Assembly (NCBI GenBank): GCA_934646005.1
Contig: CAKUED010000014.1
Span: 6,334 to 70,333 of the forward strand
Length of the DNA stretch: 64,000 nt
From: an uncultured Oscillospiraceae bacterium
Lineage (GTDB): Bacteria; Bacillota; Clostridia; Oscillospirales; Oscillospiraceae
Direction: 5' to 3'
Part shown: piece by piece, positions 1-7,740 of the stretch
Layout: each line of letters begins with the position of its first letter
Numbering within the stretch: position 1 is the first letter of the stretch
Program-made: the position numbers and the translations under genes
The notes under the pieces: model-generated
Told to the model about the DNA's origin: nothing
Database searches by the model: none
What the model saw: the letters and a program-made list of their open reading frames with translations, nothing else

Positions 1-239
1 AGACCTCGTCCAACCCCGTGGCGACGATCTTCGCCTGGACGGGCGCGCTTAGAAAGCGCGGCGAGCTGGACGGCAACGCGCCGCTCGTAACGTTTGCGGA
101 TAAGCTCGACGCGGCGTGCATCGCCACCATCCAGTCCGGCACGATGACGGGCGACCTCGCCTGCCTGTGCGGCAAAACGGGCGTGACGTCCGTCGCGTTC
201 CTCGACGCCGTCCGCGCCACGCTGGAAAGCTCCCTGTAA
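1..239 (+). CDS. icd: NADP-dependent isocitrate dehydrogenase, C-terminal fragment
   Basis: Only the last ~78 residues are in the window; the frame is open from base 3 to the TAA at 237-239, so the gene begins upstream of the window. The peptide [16 protein letters not shown] closely matches the conserved TSTNPIASIFAWTRGL segment of the dimeric (eukaryote-like) NADP isocitrate dehydrogenases, and the following [20 protein letters not shown] matches the segment that precedes the C-terminus. The family oxidises isocitrate to 2-oxoglutarate in the cytoplasm, supplying 2-oxoglutarate for glutamate synthesis in anaerobes with a partial TCA cycle. It is followed directly by a strong terminator. GTG at 18 is only an internal codon, not a start. 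Confidence 0.85.
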   Translation, partial: TSSNPVATIFAWTGALRKRGELDGNAPLVTFADKLDAACIATIQSGTMTGDLACLCGKTGVTSVAFLDAVRATLESSL

Positions 240-257
240 CTCTACAGGTCATAAAAA

Positions 258-293
258 CCCTGCCGGTCGAAGCAGACCGGCAGGGTGTTTTTT
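258..293 (+). terminator. Intrinsic terminator after icd, probably bidirectional
   Basis: An 11-bp perfect stem (CCCTGCCGGTC / GACCGGCAGGG) with a 6-base loop is followed by TGTTTTTT on the plus strand. On the minus strand the same stem is followed by TTTTTAT, so it can also end the converging glycosyltransferase operon. Confidence 0.9.
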
Positions 294-1410
294 ATGTCGT
301 TTGGTGGTCGCGCAGCCAGCCGTGGACGATGTCGGCGGGTGTGCCTGCAACGCTCTCCATCGCGCGGCGCATTTCCGCAAGGCGCGCATCGTCGTGTACA
401 AGCGCCAGCGCAAGCTCCGCGATCTCGTTCGGCGTATTCGCTGTGACCGCCATCCCGGCGCGCAGGAAAAAGTCCAGATTGTGCTCTTCGCAGCCGGCAA
501 CGGCGTCGATCAGCACCATCGGCAGCCGTGCGGCGACCGCCTCGCTCGTGCTCAAGCCGCCGGGCTTGGTAAGGAACACGTCCGCCCCGTGCAGCAGCGC
601 GGGTACATCGTCCACCTGCCCCAGCAGGCGCACATGCTCCGCGCCCGCCGTCTGCTTTTGCAGCTTCCTAAGCAGCGCCTCGTTTTTACTGCATACCACA
701 CTCAGGACATCGTTCGGCTGCATCCGCTCGCTGAGAAGCAGCGTCAGCTCCTCCATCGGTCCGCAGCCCATGCTGCCGCACATCATCACCAGATGCCGCT
801 GCTCCGGCAGCAAGCCGAGCGCGCGCTTTGCCTGCGCCTTTTCCGGGCGGGCGTAAAATTCGCGCCGCACCGGCATCCCGCTCGCAACCAGCTTTTCCCG
901 GGGAATGCCGCAGTGCGCGAACTCGTCCGCGAGCGCAGCCGCGGGCATGAAATACCAGTCAAGCGCGGAGTCCGCCGTGCACGGCGAGCAGGTGTAGTCC
1001 GTGGACACATGGCTTGTCAGCACGCGCAGCTCCGGGAAACGCCGCCGCAGCTCCGTCAGCGCAAGCGCCGGAAAAACGTGCGTGCAGATGACGTTGTCAT
1101 ACCCGCCCGCCGTGATGCACGCATACATCTTGCGCACGCCGGAGGTGATGTAGCGGTACACCGCCGTTCCCTCGCGGAACAGATCGTCGCGCTCCTCCGC
1201 CTTTTCGTAGCCCGCGCTGAATAGCCGCGGCGCGTACAGATAGATGCGCGTGTGCCAGTTGGAGATAAACTGCGACGCGCGCTCGGAGATGAACGTCAGC
1301 GCGTCCACAATGTCGCACACCTCGCCGTTTGCGCGGTACGCCTCCTGGATGGCACGGGCGCAGGAATTATGTCCCGCGCCGGTGTTGCAGCTCAATATCA
1401 AAGTCCGCAT
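292..1410 (-). CDS. MGDG-synthase-type processive glycolipid glycosyltransferase
   Basis: A 372-residue glycosyltransferase of the GT28 / MGDG synthase type, probably adding sugar from a UDP-sugar to diacylglycerol at the inner face of the membrane. The N-terminal half (about residues 1-175) begins with the glycine-rich SCNTGAGHNS loop of the MGDG_synth domain. The C-terminal half (about 195-345) carries TKPGGLSTSEAVA and the later GCEEHN segment, matching the nucleotide-sugar-binding KPGG...S-EA and PGQE-N motifs of GT28 enzymes. It is the last gene of a leftward operon and starts two bases after the preceding acyltransferase gene. A role in making glycolipid membrane anchors (UgtP-like) is inferred from family and context; sugar and acceptor cannot be read from sequence. 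Confidence 0.85.
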   Translation of the reverse strand: MRTLILSCNTGAGHNSCARAIQEAYRANGEVCDIVDALTFISERASQFISNWHTRIYLYAPRLFSAGYEKAEERDDLFREGTAVYRYITSGVRKMYACITAGGYDNVICTHVFPALALTELRRRFPELRVLTSHVSTDYTCSPCTADSALDWYFMPAAALADEFAHCGIPREKLVASGMPVRREFYARPEKAQAKRALGLLPEQRHLVMMCGSMGCGPMEELTLLLSERMQPNDVLSVVCSKNEALLRKLQKQTAGAEHVRLLGQVDDVPALLHGADVFLTKPGGLSTSEAVAARLPMVLIDAVAGCEEHNLDFFLRAGMAVTANTPNEIAELALALVHDDARLAEMRRAMESVAGTPADIVHGWLRDHQTT

Positions 1411-1412
1411 GG

Positions 1413-1895
1413 TCAGTGCTCCTTGCTCCCCGCCGCGCGCTGCCGCTGATACAGCCGCAGCAGCCGCGGGCGGTTATATCTCTGCACGAGAATAAACGTC
1501 AGATTTCCAAACACAATGTACACCGCCGCCGCGATCCAGCCGCCCGCGCCGCGCCATAAAAACGGCATCGCCAGCCCCAGAAACGACAGCACTGTGTGCG
1601 TCAGCTCCGCCACGCACGTCTCCGCGATCATGCGCGGCAGGTCGGCGGCAGTCTCCTTTGTCAGGCGCTTGGCGGGCATGAGCCTTGTAAACAGGCGGCT
1701 CATATCCGGCACGCGCGCCTGCCAGCGGCGGATGCGAAGCCGCTTCCACAGCCCGTCCTCCCACGCATACGCGCGCCACGGGAAGCGCTCCGGGTGGAAT
1801 GTGCACCGCGCGAGCAGCCGTCCGGCAAAAAACGACACGATCCCCAGCACACCCGCATACAGCGCGCAGCTTAAAAAGCCAAGGCAGCCGGTCAC
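1413..1895 (-). CDS. CrtO-like glycosyl acyltransferase, small membrane protein
   Basis: A 160-residue protein with a hydrophobic N-terminal segment (about 3-28), a basic central part and two adjacent hydrophobic segments (about 95-135). It ends in QRYNRPRLLRLY, a tail seen in the small clostridial proteins annotated as glycosyl-4,4'-diaponeurosporenoate acyltransferase (CrtO family). The centre has PDMSRLF and many basic residues, typical of enzymes acting on membrane lipids. It sits between a DUF308 membrane protein and a glycolipid glycosyltransferase with 2-3 base gaps, so it may acylate the glycolipid made by its neighbour. Carotenoid genes are absent from the window, so the carotenoid name should not be taken literally. 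Confidence 0.65.
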   Translation of the reverse strand: MTGCLGFLSCALYAGVLGIVSFFAGRLLARCTFHPERFPWRAYAWEDGLWKRLRIRRWQARVPDMSRLFTRLMPAKRLTKETAADLPRMIAETCVAELTHTVLSFLGLAMPFLWRGAGGWIAAAVYIVFGNLTFILVQRYNRPRLLRLYQRQRAAGSKEH

Positions 1896-1898
1896 GCC

Positions 1899-2441
1899 TT
1901 ACTCCCGCAGACCGATGCGGCTGAAGGCGAGCAGAATACAGTCCGCGCCCAGCAGCACCAGATAAAACGCCACGATGTATTGCAGCGACAGCAGTGATAC
2001 CCACGGGTCAAACAGCATCATCGCGCCGAGGATCAGCCCGAGGATGTTGAGAATGAGCGTAAACCAGTACGCCGCCCGTCCGGCAAAGAAGCTGACGGCG
2101 TTCAGCCCCGCCAGACGCGAGATGCAGTGCGCGATGAACCACAGCGGGAACAGCAGGCTCAGCACCCATTTGCCCGCGTTGGGGTACACCAGCAGCATCA
2201 CGCCCGCCATCACGCTCAACGCGCCGGAGATGAGCGACACGACCGGTCCGAAGCCGTGATAGCGCTCCACACGGATATACAGCAGAATATCCGCCACGCC
2301 CATCGCGATAGCGAAAATGCCATAGACCACAATAAAGCCCGTCAGCGCGCGGTCCGGGCACGCAAACGTATAGCAGCCCAGAGCGATCAGCAAAATGCCC
2401 TCGATCAGCTCCAGCCATCCAAACCCGGAACGTCTTTTCAT
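1899..2441 (-). CDS. DUF308 (HdeD family) membrane protein
   Basis: A 180-residue polytopic membrane protein with about six hydrophobic segments, including the pattern GWLELIEGILLIALG at the N-terminus and repeated short GxxxL/ADI turns typical of DUF308/HdeD proteins. HdeD of Escherichia coli is an inner-membrane acid-resistance protein of unknown mechanism; no enzymatic role is known. Its start codon overlaps the stop of ftsH by four bases (ATGA), so translation is coupled. A second DUF308 protein precedes ftsH, so the protease is bracketed by two members of the family. These could be substrates or modulators of FtsH; that is inference from position only. Confidence 0.75.
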   Translation of the reverse strand: MKRRSGFGWLELIEGILLIALGCYTFACPDRALTGFIVVYGIFAIAMGVADILLYIRVERYHGFGPVVSLISGALSVMAGVMLLVYPNAGKWVLSLLFPLWFIAHCISRLAGLNAVSFFAGRAAYWFTLILNILGLILGAMMLFDPWVSLLSLQYIVAFYLVLLGADCILLAFSRIGLRE

Positions 2442-4270
2442 TGCTTGCCGCCTCCCTGCTCCAGAATGTTCATGAACTCTTCGCCGGTGATCGTCTCTTT
2501 TTCATAGAGGAACTGCGCCAGCTCGTCGAGCTTGGCTCGGTTGTCCAGCAGAATTTTCTTCGCCTTTTCGTGCTGCGCTTTCACCAGCTCCACGACCTTT
2601 TTGTCGATGCGGTTCTGCGTATCCGCCGAGCACGCCAGCGACGTGTCGCCGCCGAGGTACTGGTTCGTGACGGTCTCCATGGCGACCATGTCGAACTCCT
2701 CGCTCATGCCGTAGCGCGTGATCATGGCGCGCGCCAGCTTGGTCGCCTGTTCGATGTCGTTGGATGCGCCCGTCGTGATCTCGCCGAACACGACCTCTTC
2801 CGCCGCGCGTCCGCCGGTGAATGTGGCGATCTTATTCTCGATCTCCTGCTTGGTCATAAGATATTTATCGCCGGTATCGACCTGCATCGTGTAGCCCAGC
2901 GCGCCGGAGGTGCGCGGGATGATGGTGATCTTCTGCACTGGCGCGGAATGCGTCTGCATGGCGGCAACCAGCGCATGACCGATCTCGTGATAGGCAACGA
3001 CGTGCTTCTCCTGATCGGACAGGACGGCGCTCTTTTTCTGATAGCCCGCGATGACGACCTCGATGCTCTCTTCGAGGTCTGCCTCCATGACGATCACGCG
3101 ACCGCTGCGCACGGCGCGCAGCGCCGCCTCGTTGATGATGTTGGCAAGCTCCGCGCCCGACGCGCCGGATGCCATCCGCGCGATGGTGTGGAAATTCACA
3201 TCGTCGGCGGTCTTGATCTTCTTGGCGTGTACCTTCAAAATGGCTTCACGACCGGCAAGATCCGGCAGCTCCACCGGCACACGGCGGTCAAAGCGACCGG
3301 GACGCGTGAGCGCCGGGTCAAGCGACTCCGGGCGGTTCGTGGCGGCGAGGATGATGACGCCGTTGTTGCCCTCAAAGCCGTCCATTTCGGTGAGTAACTG
3401 GTTGAGCGTCTGCTCGCGCTCGTCATTGCCGCCCATATTGCCGCTGCTGCGCTTCTGACCGATGGCGTCGATCTCGTCAATAAACACGATGCAGGGCGCT
3501 TTTTCCTTTGCCTGCGCAAACAGGTCGCGCACCTTGCTCGCGCCCATGCCGACGAACATCTCCACAAACTCCGAGCCGGAGATGGAGAAGAACGGCACGT
3601 TCGACTCGCCGGCGACTGCCTTTGCCAGCATCGTTTTGCCCGTTCCCGGAGGACCGACGAGCAGAATGCCCTTCGGCATCGACGCGCCCGCCTCGGTGTA
3701 TTTTTCGGGATTGTGGAGGTAATCGACGATCTCCTGCAAGCTCTCCTTCGCCTCGTCCTCGCCGGCAACGTCGTTAAAATGGATGCCCTGCGTGGACTGG
3801 ACGTAGACCTTGGCGCTGGATTTGCCCGCGCCGCCGAACATCAAAGAGTTCTTGCCGCCCGCGCTCTCCACGAGCTTTTTGCTCAGATACTGCCCGATGC
3901 CAAAGAAGATCAGCAGCGGCACGAGCGTGCTGAGGATGAAGCTCAGGACGGGCGATGTGGTCTGCTGCACCTGCTTGGTGAACGTCGCCCCGGCGTCATA
4001 CAGCCGCTGTGTGAGCGTGGGGTCGTCCATCGCGCCGGTCGTATAGACCTGCTGCTTATCCTTGTCGGTAAAGACGATCTCATCATCCTCGACCTCGACC
4101 TCACCGATGTTCTGCTCCTCGATCATGCGCATGAACGTGCCGTAATCGACCTCCTCCACCTGATTTTTCATCAGCAGCGGCGCGACGAAGACGTTAAACA
4201 GCAGCACGATCAGGATGATGATGCTGTAGTAGTAGATCAGCGGTTTTTTCGGTGATTTGACTTCCTTCAT
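2438..4270 (-). CDS. ftsH: ATP-dependent zinc metalloprotease FtsH
   Basis: A 610-residue membrane-bound AAA+ protease that degrades misfolded membrane proteins and regulatory substrates. Two membrane segments (about residues 11-33 and 107-128) flank a short extracytoplasmic domain. The AAA module has Walker A GPPGTGKT near residue 206, Walker [11 protein letters not shown], and the second-region-of-homology RPGRFDRRV. The zinc site is [10 protein letters not shown], with Ile in place of the more common Ala of HEAGH; this still satisfies HExxH. Length is normal for the family. It is the second gene of a five-gene leftward operon with two DUF308 proteins and two glycolipid genes. In E. coli FtsH controls lipid synthesis by degrading LpxC, so linkage here to glycolipid genes is suggestive but not proof. 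Confidence 0.97.
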   Translation of the reverse strand: MKEVKSPKKPLIYYYSIIILIVLLFNVFVAPLLMKNQVEEVDYGTFMRMIEEQNIGEVEVEDDEIVFTDKDKQQVYTTGAMDDPTLTQRLYDAGATFTKQVQQTTSPVLSFILSTLVPLLIFFGIGQYLSKKLVESAGGKNSLMFGGAGKSSAKVYVQSTQGIHFNDVAGEDEAKESLQEIVDYLHNPEKYTEAGASMPKGILLVGPPGTGKTMLAKAVAGESNVPFFSISGSEFVEMFVGMGASKVRDLFAQAKEKAPCIVFIDEIDAIGQKRSSGNMGGNDEREQTLNQLLTEMDGFEGNNGVIILAATNRPESLDPALTRPGRFDRRVPVELPDLAGREAILKVHAKKIKTADDVNFHTIARMASGASGAELANIINEAALRAVRSGRVIVMEADLEESIEVVIAGYQKKSAVLSDQEKHVVAYHEIGHALVAAMQTHSAPVQKITIIPRTSGALGYTMQVDTGDKYLMTKQEIENKIATFTGGRAAEEVVFGEITTGASNDIEQATKLARAMITRYGMSEEFDMVAMETVTNQYLGGDTSLACSADTQNRIDKKVVELVKAQHEKAKKILLDNRAKLDELAQFLYEKETITGEEFMNILEQGGGKQ

Positions 4271-4297
4271 AAAGTTGCCCCCTCTATATCGGATCTT

Positions 4298-4855
4298 CTA
4301 TGCAGCGCGGCGCGCCGCGGTGCTGACCGTAGTCAGCATGGTGATGATATTCAGCGCGCCCTCCAGAATGAGCGACACGCCCAGCAGCCGTCCAAGCAAA
4401 TTGACACTTGCGCCGGGGCGGAAGATCAGCAGGCAGCCGCACGCCGCCGTGACGATCGCCGCTGCCATCAAAAGCGCCCACTGGCGGATGCCGAACGGAC
4501 GCGCGTCCGCCGCGATCTGCACCTTAAAAAGCCCGTCCGCAAGGATCAGGATGCCGATCACGGTGCAGAAAAAGTTCAGCGTCCCGTCCGTGTGCAGCAG
4601 CAAGCTCGCGCCCAGCACCAGCATCAGAATGCCGGAGGACAGGTCGTTTTCAAACGCGAGCCGGAACAGGTCCTTGGAAAAATATCCGACGAGCTTTACC
4701 AGCCCGAACGCGAGCATCGTCAGCCCGCAAAGCATCCCGAGCGTCCGCATGGACGCGCCGGGGTCGCAGATCACAAGCACGCCGAGCAGGCACAGCAGCC
4801 CGGACATGACCAGATACCCGATTTTTGCCGTTTTCACCGGCATTGCAGTACGCAT
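4298..4855 (-). CDS. DUF308 (HdeD family) membrane protein, operon head
   Basis: A 185-residue membrane protein with six or so hydrophobic segments and repeated DPGAS / RPGAS turns (about residues 31 and 148), a pattern common in DUF308 proteins. It lies 27 bases upstream of ftsH and is the first gene behind a recognisable promoter at 4880-4908, with a GGAGGAG ribosome-binding site before ATG. It is clearly related to the second DUF308 gene in the operon but not identical. Function is unknown; envelope stress or lipid homeostasis is inferred from its neighbours. Confidence 0.75.
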   Translation of the reverse strand: MRTAMPVKTAKIGYLVMSGLLCLLGVLVICDPGASMRTLGMLCGLTMLAFGLVKLVGYFSKDLFRLAFENDLSSGILMLVLGASLLLHTDGTLNFFCTVIGILILADGLFKVQIAADARPFGIRQWALLMAAAIVTAACGCLLIFRPGASVNLLGRLLGVSLILEGALNIITMLTTVSTAARRAA

Positions 4856-4879
4856 GGCATCTCCTCCTTTTTCGCCTAC

Positions 4880-4908
4880 AGCATAGCACCGCCGTTATTT
4901 TTCGGCAA
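4880..4908 (-). promoter_or_regulatory. Promoter of the DUF308-ftsH-glycolipid operon
   Basis: Minus-strand TTGCCG, 17-base spacer, TATGCT, ending about 25 bases before the ATG of the first gene. A sigma-A type match of ordinary strength. Confidence 0.6.
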
Positions 4909-4991
4909 TGGGCATTTGCGCGCGCGTGTTACCAATTGCCACACTCGCGCCGATTTGTCCAAAAACGTCACAGACGCATTGCCTTTGACCA

Positions 4992-5021
4992 TTGTGCCGC
5001 GCGGGCGTTTTCGCGTAGAAT
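4992..5021 (+). promoter_or_regulatory. Possible promoter of the lipid kinase gene
   Basis: Plus-strand TTGTGC, 18-base spacer, TAGAAT, about 60 bases before the kinase start. The match is partial, so this is a candidate only. Confidence 0.4.
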
Positions 5022-5083
5022 GGAAAAAACGACAAAATTCCGCAAATTTCGACAACCAGCCGACAGGCAGAAAGAGGCACGCT

Positions 5084-5965
5084 ATGACCTATCACATTCT
5101 GTACAATCCGCTTGCCGGCGGCGGCAACGGGCTCGCGCGGGCGCAGGAGCTGGCGCAGCATCTGCCCGGGCAGGCGGAACAGCTCACCGATCTGACGGAA
5201 ATTTCCGACTACGCCGCGTTTTTTGCCGCCATCCCGGTGGGCGACCGCGTGCTGCTGACCGGCGGCGACGGGACGCTGAACCACTTTCTGAATAACACCG
5301 CAGGGCTGGAGCTGCCGAAGGAGCTTTACTACGCCCCCACCGGCACGGGCAATGATTTCTGGACCGACCTTGGGCGCAAGCCCGGTGAGAGCCCCATCAA
5401 CATCCGCCCGTATCTGGAAAGGCTGCCGAGCGTGACGGTCAACGGCGTGACGCGGCGCTTTCTCAACGGCGTGGGCTACGGCATTGACGGCTACTGCTGC
5501 CTGGAGGGCGACCGCCTGCGCAAGACGTCCAAAAAGCCCGTCAACTACACCGCCATCGCCGTCAAGGGACTGCTGTTTCATTATAAACCAACTTCCGCCA
5601 CCATAACCGTAGACGGCGTGAAGCACACCTACGATCACGTCTGGCTCGCGCCGACGATGCACGGGCGCTGCTACGGCGGCGGCATGATCCCCACCCCGCA
5701 GCAGGACCGGCTGGCAGAGCCGCGGCAGCTCTCGGTCATGGCGTTCCGCAGCCGCAGCAAGCTGAAGACGCTCATAGTGTTTCCGTCCATTTTTAAGGGC
5801 GAGCACGTCCGCCGCACCGATATGGTCGAAGTCCTGACCGGGCGCGAGATCACCGTGGAATTTGACCGCCCGACGCCGCTTCAGATCGACGGCGAGACCG
5901 TCCCGAACGTCACATCCTACCGCGCCGTCTGCTATGCAGACGTGCCTGCCGCGAGCGGCGTCTGA
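5084..5965 (+). CDS. Diacylglycerol/lipid kinase family protein (YegS/DagK type)
   Basis: A 293-residue soluble lipid kinase that would phosphorylate a diacylglycerol-like lipid with ATP. The DAGK catalytic domain occupies the N-terminal half: YHILYNPLAGGGNG at residues 3-16, the nucleotide loop LLTGGDGTLNHFL near residue 62, and PTGTGNDF near 85. The C-terminal half (about 130-290) is the beta-sandwich lid of this family. The start is chosen at 5084 because AAAGAGG lies six bases upstream and the motif-bearing frame begins there; the much longer upstream open frame is not needed. It is divergent from the FtsH-glycolipid operon, so this corner of the genome deals with membrane lipid turnover. 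Confidence 0.88.
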   Translation: MTYHILYNPLAGGGNGLARAQELAQHLPGQAEQLTDLTEISDYAAFFAAIPVGDRVLLTGGDGTLNHFLNNTAGLELPKELYYAPTGTGNDFWTDLGRKPGESPINIRPYLERLPSVTVNGVTRRFLNGVGYGIDGYCCLEGDRLRKTSKKPVNYTAIAVKGLLFHYKPTSATITVDGVKHTYDHVWLAPTMHGRCYGGGMIPTPQQDRLAEPRQLSVMAFRSRSKLKTLIVFPSIFKGEHVRRTDMVEVLTGREITVEFDRPTPLQIDGETVPNVTSYRAVCYADVPAASGV

Positions 5966-5993
5966 ATCTGCTACGTTCCCCCCTCTCTATACC

Positions 5994-6037
5994 GAGACCC
6001 CGGTGCACTCTCCAATGCGCCGGGGTCTCACCCTTTT
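5994..6037 (+). terminator. Intrinsic terminator after the lipid kinase
   Basis: A 14-bp stem (GAGACCCCGGTGCA / TGCGCCGGGGTCTC, one mismatch) with an 8-base loop followed by ACCCTTTT. It lies between converging genes. Confidence 0.8.
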
Positions 6038-6044
6038 ATGAAAT

Positions 6045-6608
6045 TCAAGTCGGCGTACCGCTCAGCTTTTGCGCAAGCTCCTCCGCAAAGCCGTATCGGA
6101 TGGAGCAAATGCGGTGCAGGTATGTGAATACGTCCTCCGGCATCCCCTGCATCATCCAGTCCATGATGATGCCGAAGCACTGCCCGCGATAAAAGCGCAC
6201 CAGCAGCTCTTCGTCCTGTCCGCTCAGCGCGTATTTTGCGGCGATGTCGTGGATGTAGCCGCGCACAACGTAGTCGCAGAGCTGCATCTGCCCCGCCTCA
6301 AACACGTCGCGGCTGACGGAATAATAGATGTGCTGGATGGCGGTCTTTTCCGCGATGAGGTCGCGCAGGACGACGTTCAGGCTGTCCTCGATCGAGCTTA
6401 CGTCGCGGAAGCTCTCCAGCATTTTGTCAATGCGCTCCTTGATGATCTCGCCGAGCAGCGCGGGGACGTCCTGATAATGATAATAGAAGGACTTGCGGTT
6501 GATCCCGCAGTGCTCCACGATCATCTTGACCGTGATGTCCCGCAGCGGATACTGCTTGAGCAGCATCCAGAAATTCGCCTTGATCGCCTGTTTTGTAAAC
6601 GTGGGCAT
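6045..6608 (-). CDS. TetR/AcrR family transcriptional regulator
   Basis: A 187-residue regulator whose N-terminal helix-turn-helix reads ITVKMIVEHCGINRKSFYYHYQD (residues about 23-45), the classic TetR recognition helix ending in FYYHF-like residues. The C-terminal two-thirds is helical, as expected of the ligand/dimer domain, and resembles the TetR group that includes dihydroxyacetone-kinase regulators. The long open frame upstream of 6608 was rejected because the canonical MPTFTKQAIKANFW start fits the family. No obvious target besides its own promoter; the divergent neighbour is tRNA-Thr. Confidence 0.85.
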   Translation of the reverse strand: MPTFTKQAIKANFWMLLKQYPLRDITVKMIVEHCGINRKSFYYHYQDVPALLGEIIKERIDKMLESFRDVSSIEDSLNVVLRDLIAEKTAIQHIYYSVSRDVFEAGQMQLCDYVVRGYIHDIAAKYALSGQDEELLVRFYRGQCFGIIMDWMMQGMPEDVFTYLHRICSIRYGFAEELAQKLSGTPT

Positions 6609-6683
6609 AGTGCGCGCTCCTGTTCTCTCCGTTGTGCCTCTTCTGCGCCTATTATGGCACAAAAAGCGCCGCGGCGCAAGCGC

Positions 6684-6721
6684 TGACGAACATTTCAGAA
6701 ATATGTCGAACGGCTCGTCAA
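6684..6721 (-). promoter_or_regulatory. Promoter and possible self-operator of the TetR gene
   Basis: Minus-strand TTGACG (6716-6721), 18-base spacer, TGAAAT (6692-6697). The interval is bounded by the inverted repeat TGACGA (6684-6689) and TCGTCA (6715-6720), with an inner ACAT/ATGT pair, so the regulator could bind here and repress itself. The -10 match is weak. Confidence 0.4.
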
Positions 6722-6738
6722 GTTTTTTCATTTTTCTC

Positions 6739-6766
6739 TTGACAAATACGCGCTTTATGCTATAAT
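6739..6766 (+). promoter_or_regulatory. Strong promoter of tRNA-Thr
   Basis: Consensus TTGACA, 16-base spacer, TATAAT, with a TG one base upstream of the -10 (extended -10). The tRNA begins 23 bases downstream, as expected for a stable-RNA promoter. Confidence 0.9.
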
Positions 6767-6789
6767 ACAAAAGCTGTCTAACAGCGAAT

Positions 6790-6865
6790 GCTACTGTAGC
6801 TCAGTTGGTAGAGCGCGTCATTGGTAATGACGAGGTCGGCAGTTCGAATCTGCCCAGCAGCTCCA
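6790..6865 (+). tRNA. tRNA-Thr (GGT)
   Basis: A full cloverleaf: D arm GCTCAGTTGGTAGAGC, anticodon stem CGTCA/TGACG with loop TTGGTAA giving anticodon GGT, T arm GGCAG/CTGCC with TTCGAAT, and an encoded CCA end. The acceptor stem GCTACTG / CAGCAGC has an A-C mismatch at position 4-69. Confidence 0.95.
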
Positions 6866-6869
6866 GAAA

Positions 6870-6908
6870 AATCCTCGAAATCGCAACGATTTCGAGGATT
6901 TTTCTTTT
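6870..6908 (+). terminator. Terminator of tRNA-Thr
   Basis: A perfect 14-bp stem (AATCCTCGAAATCG / CGATTTCGAGGATT) with a 3-base loop followed by TTTCTTTT, starting five bases after the tRNA CCA. Confidence 0.92.
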
Positions 6909-6935
6909 ACTGTATGATTGGCGAGGTGAACAAGC

Positions 6936-7460
6936 ATGAATGACCGTTTGTTTGTGATCGAACGCGCGCGTCCTGAGGATGCAGCCGCGCTGCTGGACTA
7001 TCTGAAGATCGTCGGCGGCGAGACGGAAAATCTCAGCTTTGGCGCGAAAGGCGTGCCGCTGAGCGTGGAGGAAGAGCAGAACTACCTGCTCGCGCAGTGC
7101 GGTTCCAGTGACAATGCACAATATCTCGCCAAAGTGGACGGTGAGATCATCGGCACAGCGAGTCTGAACCGCAAATCCAATCGAATGCACCACCGCGGCG
7201 TGTTCGGCATCAGCCTCAAAAAGGCGTGGTGGGGCTGCGGCGTGGCGTCCGCGCTGACGGAAGCCATCCTCGCCTTCGCGCGCAAAAACGGCTTTGAGCA
7301 GCTCAATCTGGAGGTGCGCAGCAGCAACGCCCGCGCCATCCGCCTGTATGAAAAGTACGGCTTCCGCAAGCTGTGCACGTTCCCGCATTTCTTCAAAATT
7401 CATGGGGAATATGTTGATTTTGACCTGATGAATCTCGAGCTGAACGCCGCGGAGGACTGA
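6936..7460 (+). CDS. GNAT family N-acetyltransferase
   Basis: A 174-residue GNAT enzyme that would move an acetyl group from acetyl-CoA to an amine. The fold landmarks are visible: the acceptor-side strand GEIIGTASLN (about 72-81), the pyrophosphate-binding loop KKAWWGCGVASAL (about 95-107, replacing the usual R/Q-x-x-G-x-G/A), and NARAIRLYEKYGFRK near 130-144, the C-terminal motif of ribosomal-protein-type (RimI/RimJ-like) acetyltransferases. Length is typical. Substrate is unknown. It follows the tRNA terminator and may have its own weak promoter; it ends before a separate RNA candidate. Confidence 0.85.
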   Translation: MNDRLFVIERARPEDAAALLDYLKIVGGETENLSFGAKGVPLSVEEEQNYLLAQCGSSDNAQYLAKVDGEIIGTASLNRKSNRMHHRGVFGISLKKAWWGCGVASALTEAILAFARKNGFEQLNLEVRSSNARAIRLYEKYGFRKLCTFPHFFKIHGEYVDFDLMNLELNAAED

Positions 7461-7524
7461 GCGGCAGCCTGTCCCCCACCCCGCACGCTGTCGAGTGGTG
7501 TCGAATCCCGTCGAACAGTTTTTC

Positions 7525-7554
7525 TTGACGAAAACGCCCGAAATCCGCTATAAT
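7525..7554 (+). promoter_or_regulatory. Promoter of a short RNA
   Basis: TTGACG, 18-base spacer, TATAAT. The next intrinsic terminator is only about 90 bases downstream and no gene lies between, so this promoter appears to drive a short untranslated RNA or a terminated leader. Confidence 0.7.
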
Positions 7555-7560
7555 AGCCCC

Positions 7561-7648
7561 AGGGGCAAGGGGAAGCGGCAACGCCGCTCCACTCGCAAAG
7601 GGAAGTTTCCGCCCGCAGTTAGCTGCACTGCGGGCGGAAATTATTTTT
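7561..7648 (+). ncRNA. Candidate ~88-nt small RNA or attenuated leader
   Basis: Bounded by a good promoter and a strong terminator, with no open frame of note. It contains a 6-bp hairpin (AGCGGC/GCCGCT at 7574-7588), a purine-rich single-stranded stretch, then the terminator stem. It could instead be the 5' leader of the nucleotidyltransferase gene, with the terminator acting as an attenuator; a second promoter after the terminator argues against that being the only route. I do not recognise a known riboswitch family. Confidence 0.4.
7606..7648 (+). terminator. Terminator of the 7561 small RNA
   Basis: A perfect 14-bp stem TTTCCGCCCGCAGT / ACTGCGGGCGGAAA with a 7-base loop followed by TTATTTTTAT. 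Confidence 0.85.
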
Positions 7649-7681
7649 ATGGGGTTTATTCAAATAAAGCGTGCAAACTCC

Positions 7682-7710
7682 TTGCGCCGCCCGCCGCAAT
7701 GCGATATAAT
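7682..7710 (+). promoter_or_regulatory. Promoter of the 7741 nucleotidyltransferase
   Basis: TTGCGC, 17-base spacer, TATAAT, ending 30 bases before the start codon. Confidence 0.6.
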
Positions 7711-7740
7711 AACTGCGAATCGAGTTTTAGGGGAGATAGT

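Noticed and set aside
4592-5083. Extending the lipid kinase upstream to codon 4592
   Set aside because: The extension is antisense to the DUF308 gene and basic low-complexity; the ribosome site and family start are at 5084.
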